Source: Durusdinium trenchii
Lineage: Eukaryota > Sar > Dinophyceae > Suessiales > Symbiodiniaceae
Direction: 5' to 3'
NCBI GenBank assembly: GCA_963970005.1
Contig: CAXAMN010021113.1
Span: forward strand, 743,901 to 807,900
DNA length: 64,000 nucleotides
A program made the translations under genes and the position numbers. Positions within the stretch are counted from its first letter, which is position 1, and each line of letters begins with the position of its first letter. Of this stretch, positions 43,749 through 56,284 are shown piece after piece. The notes below the pieces were generated by a model that saw only the letters and a list, made by a program, of their open reading frames with translations, searched no databases and was not told the origin of the DNA.

Positions 43749-43890
43749 CTCGCGCCGAGGTCGAGCTCTGGCGCGGTCTTCGTCGACCCTTCCAGTGGGC
43801 AACCTTCTCCGCGCTGAGCTCTGCCGCGTCACACCTCTTCGCGCTGGGCTCCGCGGCGGACGCGGCGTCGCAGCTTCAGATCGCCAGCGA
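43749..43890 (+). CDS. Exon-like island, unknown product
   Basis: The plus-strand frame reads AEVELWRGLRRPFQWATFSA, then LSSAASHLFALGSAADAASQ, following a possible TTGAG acceptor. It is GC-rich. The alternating hydrophobic and Ala-rich pattern suggests a helix. Family unknown. Confidence 0.42.
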
Positions 43891-44399
43891 TGGGAGCAGA
43901 TCGTTTTGGTGTGTTTGCTGTGAAGGAGTGGAAGGAGGCCAGTTTTTGGGGCGGACTTTCCCAAGATGGGCTCACATGGAGCCACCATGTATTGTTTTTC
44001 AAAGACATGGCGTGGATGGTGGATGATCAGATTTTCTACTCTTCAGGAGTAAGAAAGACACCCGCGTGTCAAAGATGCGGCCCTGAACTACAATAACATC
44101 AATAACCACGGGGGCTGGCCTTTAAAAGACACGTATTATGTCTTTTCTGGCCTGCCATATAACAGCTACAGACTGGAGAGGGGTTGGAGGCTGCATGTGT
44201 TCACAGTCCAGCCGCCCCACCTATTGGATCCACCTCGTTGGAGCTTCAGTGGTCAAAACGGGTCAAACGGGCCCCGCGTTTGAAGAGCTGGGTCATCATG
44301 AAACCCTCAGAGGGGGAGGATCCAAGATCGGAAGAGGATCCATCTCTTTTTCATGATGGGCCGTCATGGTTCATTTTTGGCCTCAGGATCCGCCTCGTT

Positions 44400-44522
44400 T
44401 TCGCCTTCAAAGCCAAGGCCAAAGAGCTCCGACAGGGCGACATCTTTGACATGCGGGTGGCAAAGGCTTGGACACCGCGCGGTTGGTTGGCAGATCTTGG
44501 GATGTGGAGTGTGGAGATCCTT
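44400..44522 (+). CDS. Exon-like island, unknown product
   Basis: The frame gives FAFKAKAKELRQGDIFDMRV, then AKAWTPRGWLADLG, before a stop at about 44523. Borders uncertain. Unknown product. Confidence 0.38.
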
Positions 44523-44783
44523 TAACGGTGGTCATACTAAATCCTTGGACGCGACACGTTCGCGGGGGCCTGTACCTGAACCAAACCAGATTAGTTTGAG
44601 GTTCAGGATCTCTGGTGTTTTTGGGGGTACTAGCCCCAAGTCCTTTCCTTTGGGCTCCAACTACATCCTGTGAGGCAGTCAGAGCCCAAATCCTACACAA
44701 GTAGCTTTTCAACAGGTAGTTAAAGCATGTTAAACACCCATGAGATTCTAGGTAAATCCCACTCAGACTCAGAGCCTCCTATA

Positions 44784-44868
44784 CCCAGACCATCCATTTA
44801 TATGGTATATACCACCCCCATCTAGATCCATCTAGGTAGAACATGACGGTCCCAATATCGTGTTTGGG
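44784..44868. repeat. Inverted-repeat element, family 1 (diverged)
   Basis: CCCAGACCATCCATTTATAT on the left and TCCCAATATCGTGTTTGGGA on the right, with TATA-rich flanks as in the copies at 20414 and 22545. Confidence 0.6.
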
Positions 44869-44929
44869 ATAGGAATTCTCAAGAGCCGACCGTATCAGAT
44901 ATCGATATCTCACGTTTATATAGATCCAG

Positions 44930-45094
44930 GAACACACCGACCAGCAGGAGCTCGAGCAACTGGTGCCCCACTGCAAGAACGAGATCGGCAAGAAGCAGGG
45001 CCAATTCACGGAAGGCTCGGTGGACGTGGTCAGCTTCGCAGTGCCTCGGCACCACCCACGGGTCAAGCTGTTCAGCCGAGAGGCTCCACTATAA
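44930..45094 (+). CDS. Exon-like island, unknown product
   Basis: Acceptor GATCCAG|GAACAC. The frame reads EHTDQQELEQLVPHCKNEIG, then KKQGQFTEGSVDVVSFAVPR and HHPRVKLFSREAPL, open until TAA at 45092-45094. It is clearly protein-like. It could be a terminal exon, or it may be spliced before the stop. It lies 1.4 kb upstream of the DOT1-like exons, but membership of that gene is unproven. Confidence 0.5.
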   Translation, partial: EHTDQQELEQLVPHCKNEIGKKQGQFTEGSVDVVSFAVPRHHPRVKLFSREAPL

Positions 45095-46043
45095 GATCTG
45101 CCAGTATCAGAATCATGCGACAAGTGAATCGCTACTAGCCACAAGTGCATTCTAATAGTTATAGTTTGAAGGTGTTCTTTTGCGACTTTCTAGGTTAAGT
45201 TTGTAGTCTACCTGAACTAGATGCACAGAAAGAGAGCCCCCGTCTGGTCCATGGTTTTGTCCAAGTGCAACTGGTTACCTGTGTACATGGATCACTACCA
45301 GGGCCCCCCAAAGGGGTGGTCAGACTCTAAGACTCTAAGGGGCTATTATAACCCTAGGATTCCAACCACCATTGTTTTACAAAGGGCTTTACACTACGAA
45401 ACCAGGTCAACCTTTCGGTCGTTGATGTTCCAGGTCTCATCGTTGGGGTCATCAGCAAAGGGTCCGCCTTTGCCCTTGCCAGCGAGTTGGCTCTTCAGCC
45501 AGCCATCGATCTCCAAGAAGTTGACTTTTCATGGTCTTGCAGTTGCTATCATCTTGCATATCTGAGTGCCTGAAGTTGGCATTCCTTCATGGTCTTGGAA
45601 GCCTATAGGGATCAGACACCCCACAGCCCCCCAGACGCGGACCAGCCCAGACGCTCCGTGAAACCACGCAACCACGCTGTGCCGAACCAAACCTCCCGGT
45701 CCAGCAGGCAGTGGCAGTGACCTGATCCTCTCTTTCTGTTCCCAGAAAAAGAAGCGAACAGATGGCCATGTCAAACACATTTTGTTCATAATTTGTTTCA
45801 TGAAATTTCTCAATGATGACGGTGATGACGGATCCGGACGCTTTCCAAATCCATTCCTATGCGGCCGTTTCCTCAGGAGCTTTTGCAGCGGATTTGCCGC
45901 CGTGCCGACCCCCAGGCGCTGTGACAGACGCAGCATGTGCCCAGCTCCTCAAAGGATCGCTCGCTCCCTGGGGATCCACAGCCACCCTCTGAGAAGGTGA
46001 CAGTGAGGAAGGAGACACTGAGCCTAGGGATTGGTGCTGGGGT

Positions 46044-46095
46044 TTTTGATCCAGTCGTAGCGAACCTGAGGAGGTACGACTGGAGCCCTAGCGTA
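46044..46095. repeat. Partial family 3 repeat
   Basis: GATCCAGTCGTAGCGAACCT followed by GAGGAGGTACGACTGGAGCC. The two halves pair as a hairpin. Confidence 0.7.
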
Positions 46096-46509
46096 TAGTG
46101 TTGATCAGCATTTTCCACCCTGGACTTGCAATGAACATCGGAGATCAGCGGAGAAGGTGGGAATGTCTCTTGGGTGATCGGAGGGTCTAAAAGACCCACG
46201 TGGAGAGCGAGCTTATGTGTCCGACCAAAATACAAGTGGACGCGGAACTACGTGCCCCTCAAATAGATGGCAACAGCTGGCAAGAAAGGTGTTCTTGTTA
46301 ACTGCATGGATCGAGCAACAAAAAAATTTTGCTTGTGTTTCCGGCGATTCATCGTCGCTGACTCAAGTCGGATGGGCGGAGTTGGTGGAAAAACAAGTTA
46401 GCTCCATAGACCCCGGTGTTCGGGCTCGATCCACAAACCGGGCTCGCTCCACAGATGCCGTGGTTGAAGACTGCATGGGTACCCACCGGCCACTGAACCC
46501 ACCGGCCAG

Positions 46510-49500
46510 GCCGATATCTACCGCAGCTTCGCCGACCTGGGCAGTGGCCGCGGCCATGCGGTGCTGGCGGCGCACGCGCTGTTTCCCTTCCGGCACTGCG
46601 TCGGCTGCTGGGATTCCGGGGTTGGAAGAGAGCGAGAAAGAGAGAGAGAGAGAGAGCTAAATCCAAGACCAGCCAGGTAATTACGGAACAAGTTAAACTG
46701 CATGCATCTACACAATTCATGGCCCCAAATGTATAATATATAATATATATATATATATATAAGGTAAACATATATACCAGGAGTCACAAACGGGTGGTGT
46801 TTAGTCCCTAAGTGAGTGGATAATAGGCACTCCTGACCTCCATTAAGCACCCCTTTGTGACTGCTGGTAGGTAGGTAAGTATATACATTGATTCTTTGGG
46901 TTCAGAAGTATAGTTTGCTTAACAAGTTTTTGAAGAGTGAGCTGTAGCAGAAAGTTGGTGAGCTGACAGTTTTGGACGATGGTTTTTTTTTGCTCGGTCA
47001 TTCTTTTTAGACGAACTCGAGCCTGGCATAAGAGATGAAGAGAGGAAGTCTTTGCTCCGAGGATATGAGATTGACAAAGAAGCCATGGCTGCGGCCTACA
47101 AGGCCCTGAGAGAATACATGCAGAGTCTTGGAATGAAAAACATTTTGATTGGTTGTTTCTATTTTCTATTTAACACTATGCAACCCTATGTGTGCCTCAG
47201 CCTCAGTGTGTCCCTGTCATTTTTTCTGAGCGTCATTGCTCTATTGTCCATCTTGCTCGTGCTTGTTTGCACTGGTTGGTTTAATTTTGACGAAGCAGAA
47301 CTTTTGAGAAACGATACCTTTTCTTGTGCTCAAGAGGTAGTGTTTTGTGTTTGTTTCTCCAAGATCCAGTTGTTGTGATTTTGGCACTGATTTCCCTCGG
47401 TTTTTTCCAGCACTTCGTCCAATCCAAGCAGGAGTGGATTGGTCATGGATGCAAGCTGTCGTGCAATTCAGCGTTCGATCGGCACATCCTTAAAGCGAGT
47501 GGGGCAGTTCTGCTAGGCTAGGTAGATTGTTGATGAATCACCCCTGTCATATCAAAAAGAACACCATTCTAATTAAAATAGTAGGATCTACTGTAGTTAG
47601 GGGGGTTCTTCATCAACCGTCTACACGACGAGGGCCACTTGCCACTACTCAGCACGCTAGAATCCCAAACAGAGGTCAGTTGCTCCAACACACCCCGTGT
47701 GGGATTGTAGAATTGGCTTTATGGTTGAAGCTGGCCGTTTGATTTCTCCCGATTGCGTCTACTAGACGAGGCTTCAAGACTTCCACCGACCGTCGCTCCA
47801 AATCGCCGGTACTCGACCCGGGTTACACCAAACCGATCTGATGTGTTTGTGTGTGTGTTTTCGGGTCCCAGGTTTGACCTCCTGAAACCTTCTGTGACCA
47901 GGACACCAGTCCCTTCACCGTTTCACCGTGAAGGCCACAGTCGACATACCGAAACGTTTCACTGTGACTGGACCCGTGCTTCGTGTCTCCGTCCTCACCT
48001 TCGGAACGAGGGTGGTAGTGGATCCATAGGCAATGACATTCCCAGCTTTCAAGTCCTCAGTCGTCATCAGTTCCGTCTGCAACCCGAGACCACCTGGGCG
48101 TGATTGGGCGTGTTGAAAGACACTGAGCGTAGGCAGAGCAATAGATCCACAGAACGAAGCTGGGGCGCTGATTTCAAAGGTGGTTTTTGGTTCGGGTCCA
48201 ACGCCCTCGCGAAGTCGAAAGCCTGGTCGAAAGCCATACTAGTTCGGAGGGTCGATTTTGTTGGTTCTACCAAGCCACATTTGCTCTATGATGCTCTATG
48301 TGGGATCCACTGCCACCCTGTTTTGGTCCATGTGTTCGAACGTTGAACCGGCGCCGGCACGGAACGGGTGAACGGGTGAACCTCGCAGGAGTTCACTTCG
48401 GGGAGGTCGGGGACGTCGTCGATGGAAGACATCCGAGGCCAAAAGCTCCATGAACCCTTTGAAGCTCCTGGAAGCCTCGGACTTTTTGCATCCAATCAGC
48501 TCCAGTTCCTTGGGCGATATACTTAGCTTAATTAGGTAGAATGGTGATGAAACGACTGACTTAGGAGGATGGGGAGGTTAAGATGTGATGTGGAAGCTGA
48601 TCTTTGGCCCGTCATATCCTTCGTTCAACGGTAGACTGATCCATTCGATGGTTGCCGCCGATGAACAAGTGGAAGAGTTACTCATGGGGGAGTCCTTTGA
48701 AACGCAATTCATGGTGTCCTGACAAAGGACGCCGTCGTTGCTCTTGTGGCAGCCATCCATGGCAATGGTGGAAAAGAAGCCAATTGGTGGCTGATTGAGA
48801 CTGATTCCTCATAATGGTGTCCTTTCCTTGTTCCCTGTTAATCCCCAAACCTTCTTGATCGTCCCGGCCTCATCCAGCCAACTCCAACTCCAAGCCGCCT
48901 AGCCACATCGCCTGTCCGAGGTCACTGGACCTCGGCCTCGGTCGTCTTCGCCAACGGCGTCACCTGGCCCTCGGAACTTCTGGCCGAGATTGGCGCCTCG
49001 GGCGGAGGTACGCGAGGATGAGGGGAGGGCAGGATGCGGACCAACTGGACCTACCAGGGAAACACCAAGGGATTGGGCTTTTTAGATCTTTTTCGGTCTC
49101 ATCCACATTGAAAGGGTTTTGTTGTTGGTCTGTGGCTGGGGCCGTTGATCCTGTTTGGGCTCCTATCCATCCCCCCACCAAAAAAAATCGAAAACGAAAA
49201 GCACCTTCACCGAAAACTGCGGCTGGGGCCAGGAACCTATTTGGGGGATCCGACCTCGGTCACTGAGCCTTCCCAACACGGCAGTTGACCCATGTCCACC
49301 GCAAGAGTGTCGAACATTGGCGCCTGGTGTGGTGGGTCCACCGTGGGTTGGGTCGTTGGATTTTGAGCAGGTCGACCTTGCTTGTCCCAAGATCCCCAAA
49401 GCGTTGGCAGCTTCATTCCAGACAGAAGAGTAATTAGGTTTGTCTAAGTCGGCAGAAACTGGAAGACACACTTCATTTCGTGCATATATAGGATCATATA

Positions 49501-50182
49501 GGTCTTAGAATGTGTTAAGCCGTAGTTTTAAGTTTGACATGTTGGGAAGTTGGCTGCTGGTTGGAATCCTATAGACCCCACAGGCAGCTGATTCTTGAAG
49601 CACTGAGAAGCAGTGGAACAGCGGAGTGATTTCTTTTTCCCATCATTCTTACAGGGCTCGCGAGTCTGTGTGTTTGGGTGTCCGCCTGGGGTTCTGGGCG
49701 GCAACTGTCCGCTTTAGAGTTCGAACAGGAAGCCGTTTGAACATGAGAGTCTCATGCGCAAATGGTTCATCAAAGGAGGAGAGGTCAACACCTGGGGACC
49801 GGCCGGTTGACCATCGAAACATGAGCAGACTATGAGCAGAGAGGTCAACCCATCCGTAGAGAGGTCGGCCCTGGGGTCAACCGATCCGGACGTGCCACCG
49901 AGGTCAATTGGCCTTAAAGCTGAAGAAAGGTGCAGTGCCTTGCCTTAGATCAAGAAATGGCCTTAGTGCCCAGATCCCAGCGTCGTAGGTGGTTCTTTCA
50001 TTGAACTCTTGGAATTTGTGGGTGTTTGATGCCCAGCACGTGGATCACAACGGTGACCGTCGGCGACCACTCGTTTTCTCGTTGGATTTTGGAGTTGAAC
50101 TTTCCGGTCTTATATAAGCTTGTGATAGTACGCAGTGTAGTACAGGTCATCCCAACTATCAGATAATCACTATACCGTTAGT

Positions 50183-50216
<34 letters not shown>

Positions 50217-50670
50217 CACCACCACCACCACTGCCATCTCCTCCTCCTGCTGTTCGTCCTACTTCTGCTCCATATGATACTACTACTCCCATTGCGAGGC
50301 CTACGCCTACTCCTGATCCTTTTACTCCTTTGCTCCTTCTCCATTTACTCCGACACCTACCCCCACCGCTACCAGCACTACTACTACCACTACCACTACC
50401 ACTACCACTACCACCACTACCACTACCACTACTACTGCTACTCCTACTACTACTACTACTCCTACTCCTACTCCTAATTACTCCTATACTACTCCTGCTT
50501 CTGCTACTACTTCTACTTCTACTACTACCACTACTACTACCACCACCACTAAGACTACTACGGCATTTCTTTGAACTGTTCTATTCTCCGGCAACCTGGC
50601 CAGGTCTTGGTCCTAGTGGCCCGACGCTTGCCAGCGGACGACTTGGAGCTCCTGCAACGCTTTGACGTAC
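46510..50670 (+). CDS. DOT1-like methyltransferase core, four exons (partial gene)
   Basis: Exons: 46510-46603 (ADIYRSFADLGSGRGHAVLA then HALFPFRHCV), 47011-47124 (DELEPGIRDEERKSLLRGYE then AMAAAYKALREYMQ), 48921-48992 (HWTSASVVFANGVTWPSELL), and about 50555-50668 (QPGQVLVLVARRLPADDLEL). DLGSGRG is the SAM-binding loop, W-x-S-A-x-VVFANG-x-T-W fits the NST-like motif region of DOT1, and PGQVLVLVARRLP fits its following strand. Phase 1 is maintained at each join. Known role of DOT1: methylation of histone H3 lysine 79; many protist relatives have unknown substrates. The usual G-x-E after motif I reads DELE here if exons 1 and 2 are adjacent, so a small exon may be missing. Introns are 407, 1796 and about 1560 nt. 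N- and C-terminal exons are not identified. Confidence 0.55.
46775..46869. repeat. Inverted-repeat element, family 2
   Basis: TACCAGGAGTCACAAACGGG at the left pairs with CCCCTTTGTGACTGCTGGTA at the right. 95 bp, preceded by a (TA)n tract. The interior GTGGATAATAGGCACTCCTG corresponds to GTGGATGAAGGGCACCCCTG in the copy at 56035. Confidence 0.85.
50186..50565. repeat. Compound CAG / CTA-CCA microsatellite
   Basis: Nine CAG units (from 50186) give way to CAC, then CTCCTG, then a long TAC/CTACCA/CTACTC run. The open frames it creates on both strands (poly-His/Tyr and poly-Cys type) are artefacts of the repeat. It sits immediately before the last DOT1-like exon. Confidence 0.9.
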
Positions 50671-53600
50671 GTGGGGACGCATGTTTGCTGAGCTTCACCG
50701 ACAAGAAGGCGGCGCTAGGGCTCATGTTGACGAGCTTCATTGCTTTCGGACAGATCATGAACACACAACTGCAACGTCGACTGAAGACATTCAAACTATC
50801 TATACATGCTTATTCTTCAGCTCTCTTCTTGAGATCAAAGAAGGTGTACCAGTGTGCCAGAAAGACATGCCTGAGAGATCCACCTGCCTTCTGCTGAGAA
50901 CATCTTTACATGTCGTTACAGTAGGATGTAGTTTCTCTTCAGACTCCCTGTAGGATGTAGTTTCTCGCCAGACTCCCAAAGTGACCGAACTTGATCCTCT
51001 GGTTTGAGTCTAGAAAAGTTTGTTTGTACCTCTTCCATGTAGGCTTTTTCACGCCAAGCAAACCCTACAGCATTCTCATCAAATGCTCCAGTTTTCCTGT
51101 AAAGGTTGTCAATGGGACCACGATGTGCAAAAAAACATCGTCTTTTGGTGCGACTGTGCAGTGCTCGCAGCAGATGCCCCAAAAGCGTGATTTGTTTTTG
51201 CAGGATACTGCGGAGGAAATTGTGTGGGAAAAGTGCAGGATTCCATGGGACACGGACCAAGCATAGCCGCAAAGTAAGCAGCTCAGTTTTCTGCACGAGA
51301 GGCTGTGAGTATGAAGCAAAAAGGTTTGAAGTCTGTGTGTGTGTGCAAGTGTCAAGGTGTGGTCAAGTTTGGCAAGGTAGATTTGCACGTTTGATGTGGA
51401 TTTGTGTCTTTGTGTAGGTGCAGTTGGGTGTTCTATAGGTCTGCTTGGACTTTTTGCAGTTTCTTACTGCACAGCCATGTGGGACACAATGATGAAGCGG
51501 TACCCTTTGAAGCCGGGTTGTTGTTTTGTTTGCTTGAGGTCAGTCTCAGGAACTCACGCACACACACACACACACGGAAGAAACCGGACTACAATACTAT
51601 ACACTAGTTTGATGTGTTTGATGCTTTCTTCTTCTCCAACACATCGGCTGAACTCGGATGGAGAGATCGTTTTTTTTCCGTCGCTTCACGACCGTCCAGG
51701 CGGTCCAAGTCTGGATCTATCAGCGACGCTGAGGGAGATCACCGGACGAGGAGATCAAAAAGAAGCAGAATGCGTGATGAGGACATCTGACAAGGAGGTA
51801 CCTGGAGATCCTTTTTTGGGGTACGGTACCATTGAAGGAGGACCTGATGCATCCTGCAAGAGTAGTTTCCCCATGCTGGGGGACGGACTTTTCTACCAGC
51901 ACCTCCAACAGGTCACCAATTGAAACCTGTTAGGGCCTAACAACCCTCCAAAGGAGACCTGTTGGAAGGTGCTGGTAGAAGAAACGGTTTCTTTATTTCA
52001 GGTCCTCCAAATGGCCGGGGTTTCCTCGGCCTGGGCTCGGCGGATGTTTACCATGTCGAGCAAGAAAGGCGATCCTGACTCATGGTTCATTTGGTTATTC
52101 CAAATACCCTGGGAGTCCAAGACTCGAAGATATTCAAGGGATGCTCTGACTTGGTGACCCGAAGAGGATTTTCCTTTACTTGGGTTGGGCGAAATATAGT
52201 CTTTGGACTTCTAGGAAATAGCAGTAGCTGAATAACTTGTACATAGCTGGCTCTAAGCGTTGGCAAAGGAGGAGCTGCCAAAAGAAGGGAGTCAAAAAAG
52301 AAAAGGGAAAAGAGATGCTTGCCGGTTCCGGTGGAGGAGTTCATTACTGCTCAAAGATCCCTCTGAGTTTATTCGACTTAAAGCAGAGTTGTGTTTGTTT
52401 AGCCAATCCAGTGGGCTGATTGACTTCCAGGTGTACTTAGAGATTAATACATGGTGTACCTATGTTCCAAGAAAGACAACAGAAGCACCACCAAACAGGT
52501 TACGGTTACTGTAATGTTATTCAGACAAGAGATGACAAGAGTACAGTTTGTTTCTTTTGTCAAGACATACGTATCATAGTGCAATGATGTTTCGAATGCC
52601 TAAGACTCAGATGATATGGTGACCGATGTGTCTCACGGCAAAACACACATTCCCCGGACCGACATTTCCATAAATTCCCTCACCCAGACGCTCCTTTCAC
52701 AGCCCGACTCCCTCAAAACCTAGGGATTTGAGACCCCAGACCCCTGACCCGAGGATTCGAGCCCGACAGGGTCCAGGGTCGCGGCTGGGCAGAAAGCTCA
52801 AACCGCGCACCCGTGCCGGACCCGTGCCGGACCCGTGTCACCCGGAAAAAACCGCCTCGGTCGGTCGCGCCAGGTCGGATCTGATGTGGATGTGGATCAG
52901 CCCATGACTCGTCATATCCTACAACATGATATATACTGATATACTAGTTGTGTAGGGACTTGGTGGAAGGATTTTGTGTTGGCCATAGTCTGTTTTGGAA
53001 GGCAATTCGACCCGAGACCACATGGATGACCTGACCTGGTCCTGTTGGAGCCTTCCTTTTCTTGGACAAACATGTTGCAAAAGATCTCAAGCATCTTGGG
53101 CCAACTTTGTCTACAGCAAACTAATATCGGTCCTTTGCCTATATTGAATCAGCTGTGTATACCTCGAGATACTTGGAGTCTTGCTACTGTTGAAGGATTC
53201 GACTTGGATGTATGTCTTCTCCACACAATGGCTTTACAGTCTTTGGCACCTTTTCGTGCAAGCCAGCCGCTGAAATAGATGTAGAATTAACTGTAAACAA
53301 CATGTTCAGACTTCCTGTCAAGATCTTCTCCTACAGAGGAGTATGTGCGTGGCTTTTATCTCATCGATATATATGTGCATGTGTTTTTTGTCTTCATGAA
53401 GGTACCTAGCACGCTCTTCTGGGAAGCCCTCCCAGGAGAGAGCATCCTTCACGCTGCGCCGATCCACGTCCCACACGCAGAGATTTTAAGATGTTTCACG
53501 CTGCGGCGATCCACGTCCGTTGGCAAAGCACTTTTACAACTCTCTAGGTCCCTAGGGATCAAAAGACATTCTGAGGCACCTGCATAACAGTGTCTTCAAT

Positions 53601-55056
53601 CACCTTCTCGGAGAGGATGTGGATCCATAGGGAGTGTGCTTTCGCAATGCGATTGTGCAAAGTATTGCAAAGTTTTTTGTCCACCTCTTTCCCATCATCC
53701 ACAGTCGACCGGACTATCCACCTCAAAGATTTCGATCAAAGTTGTGTGCTCCCTTTTTCTCAACTCAGCTGACACCTCGGCCAACCCCCGGCCATGCATG
53801 AGAAGAAAACGCCTCGGCCGCTGCAGCACCTCCGGCGTGACCGAACACCGCCGTGCACGGAATGCGATGCAAAAACCGCCCGACTCGAGAGGGCCTGGGT
53901 CCAGAGTGGTCGATGTGTGTGTGTGTGTGTTAAGTTGCGGAAAGGAAACACAGGGAAAAACCATGACATGTTCCCAATTGAAGTATACTGTAGATCAAAC
54001 AGATCCAGCATAGCTTGAAAGATAGAGGATCGGTCCGAGGATCGGTCGGTTTTCCTTCCTTCAGATTCGTGTCCTTCTAACAAGCGGGTATGCTTTTCAA
54101 GTGGGATGATTTTTAAAAGTGCCTTCACCTAGTTTTTTGAGAAACACACCTTCCTTTACTGAACCTACGGCTACATACAAGCATCCTACCTTATCCGAAA
54201 CCCTCCTCCTTCCTCTCTATCATACACACCCTCTTCTCCTGCGTACAAGCCTCTTTTTTCATAAGACTTTGACCTCACAAGAAGCATCCCACCTTATCTA
54301 GAATCCTCAACCTCCCCGAGGCCGACTAGGCTTATATACATCATGTTTTTGCATATTTTTTGCAACTCTAGATTCTTGATCAGATGCTTGACTTTGACCG
54401 TTTTTTTAGGTGTCCTGGCTGTTCTCGGTGTTCTCCATTGAGGGAGATCCGCGTACGCTTCATAAATTGTTGCTCCTTTGTAAGGATCAGAACTCAGAAC
54501 ATTGGAAGGTTTTGTCTAAGGTATCTATGCTGTGCAAAGGCCCCGTCTAAAATCAACAACCTATCCAAGAGAGGAAGGGAAGAGCCACTGTTGATTCAAA
54601 CAAGGTGAGTAAAATCAATACGTTGTGACATGCACAGCAATGATAGCGGCCAATCAACCCTTTTTCTGTTTGGAAGGGCCACTGTTTCAGCAAAGTATAG
54701 AAACGGCTGGTGAACAACACTACAATTATGAAGAAGAGGTCAAAAAGTAAAGACACATAGAACAAATAGATAAGAGATACAAACCAGTTTGAACCAAAGA
54801 AGAGCAACAGACGAGGCTCAACAACAAAATAGACATTCAAAACACAAGAAAACAGTGGAAATTAAGCTAGTCGTTCGTAGTCGCTCTTCTGTGGCCAGGA
54901 GTTCCTTAAAGACATTGTGCTGCTCTGAAAACGCCTTCCCATTTCAATCACCGGTGGTTTCACTCAGCGGTGGCCTTGACCGGAACCAAACGCGGAGTTT
55001 CGCTCCGTGTTTCACGCTGCCGACCCTCGCTGCACTGTTTGGTTGAATATGGGTAT

Positions 55057-55152
55057 AGGACAGAGTGAGTGTTTGAATAGGGGGACCCCTGCCCATATGG
55101 TAATATGATAGGACAGAGATGGACAGAGTGTGTATTTAAATAGGGAGACCCT
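55057..55152. repeat. Direct duplication
   Basis: Two diverged copies of about 30 bp, GGACAGAGTGAGTGTTTGAA and GGACAGAGTGTGTATTTAAA, each followed by TAGGG-GACCC. They are separated by 36 bp. Confidence 0.7.
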
Positions 55153-56034
55153 CGGGCTCTGGCTGGGTATTTCCTGGTCCACTTCCCGAACCGGTTCCCG
55201 GCCCTGCTGTGGGTCGTCCGACCATCTCCCTCACCGACGTCCGACCATCTCGCCGCTGCGTCCCGACCATGGGGGCTCAAAGGTAGGAGGTCATGGTCTC
55301 AGATCAGAAGTCTAAGCGTCTCAGGAGAGAACATGTCGATGTTTCTTCAGATGTTTCGAGATTCTTCGGCTCTCTTGGAATTCGTTTGTTTACATCTTGA
55401 CTTTGAGGAAGGGCCTTGTTACAATGACTACATAAACCGTTAAACCATAATTATATATATATATATTATACACGAAAATATTTATAGTCACACCAAGAGG
55501 AACAAATATTTGGCTGCTACACACCAGCTGCATCCCTCGCGGCGGTTTGTTCGCCATTCGCAGATTGTCAGGCTTCGGGACACTGGAAGATGCAGGAAAT
55601 CAATTGAACGATTCGAGTATACCCGACAATGTTTTTGCAACATACCAAAAGTTGTGGCAAATTGTTGATACTTGAGTGACACGAAGAAGATCAAGGAAGA
55701 CAGTTCAGATCAAGGGGCTGTGCCCTCCCGCAAACAAGAAGATGTTTATTCTGTGGGTATGATTATGTTCTAAAACAAGGACTAAACAGAGGAATCTACC
55801 TTTGCAGCTCCAAGAGGTGGATTTACAAAATAGGATGTGTGTGAAGTAGGGGCTTAGTGAGTGTCACTTGCTGTGCAATGGTAGCTGAAAGGTCGGCAGA
55901 GTAGCGAACCATCCCCCGCTAAAACATGTGTGTTGCTTGAACCTTCACATAAAGCATCAACAGAGTGCTAATTGTAACCAAACATATTTCATTGATCACT
56001 CTCACGAAAAAGTCGGAAGCCCCACAAACACTTA

Positions 56035-56134
56035 TACCAGGAGTCACAAAGGGGTGGTTTGTCTCGACCCATCCATAGAAGTGGATGAAGGGCACCCCTG
56101 TCCTCCATGAAGCGCCCCTCTGGAACTGCTGGTA
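56035..56134. repeat. Inverted-repeat element, family 2
   Basis: TACCAGGAGTCACAAAGGGG at the left and GCCCCTCTGGAACTGCTGGTA at the right, flanked by TTA on one side and TACATATATA on the other. 100 bp, noncoding. Confidence 0.82.
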
Positions 56135-56284
56135 TACATATATATATATATATACATATTGCAATATCAATCATTCCCTTCCTTGGTTTTCCCAGAAACA
56201 CTCCCAGAAAGCCCTCACGATGTTGACTCCTTTGGCGCTTGGTCGGAAGAAGGTCCGAAAATACGTATGCCTTGACTCTCTTAT

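Noticed and set aside
50181..50665. Open frames rich in Gln, His, Tyr and Leu
   Set aside because: They are translations of the CAG/CTA microsatellite. Only the unique sequence after about 50555 is considered coding.
53760..53930. GC-rich island open on both strands
   Set aside because: Protein-like readings exist on each strand (for example SVTPEVLQRPRRFLLMHGRG on minus), but no acceptor and donor pair fits, so neither was called.
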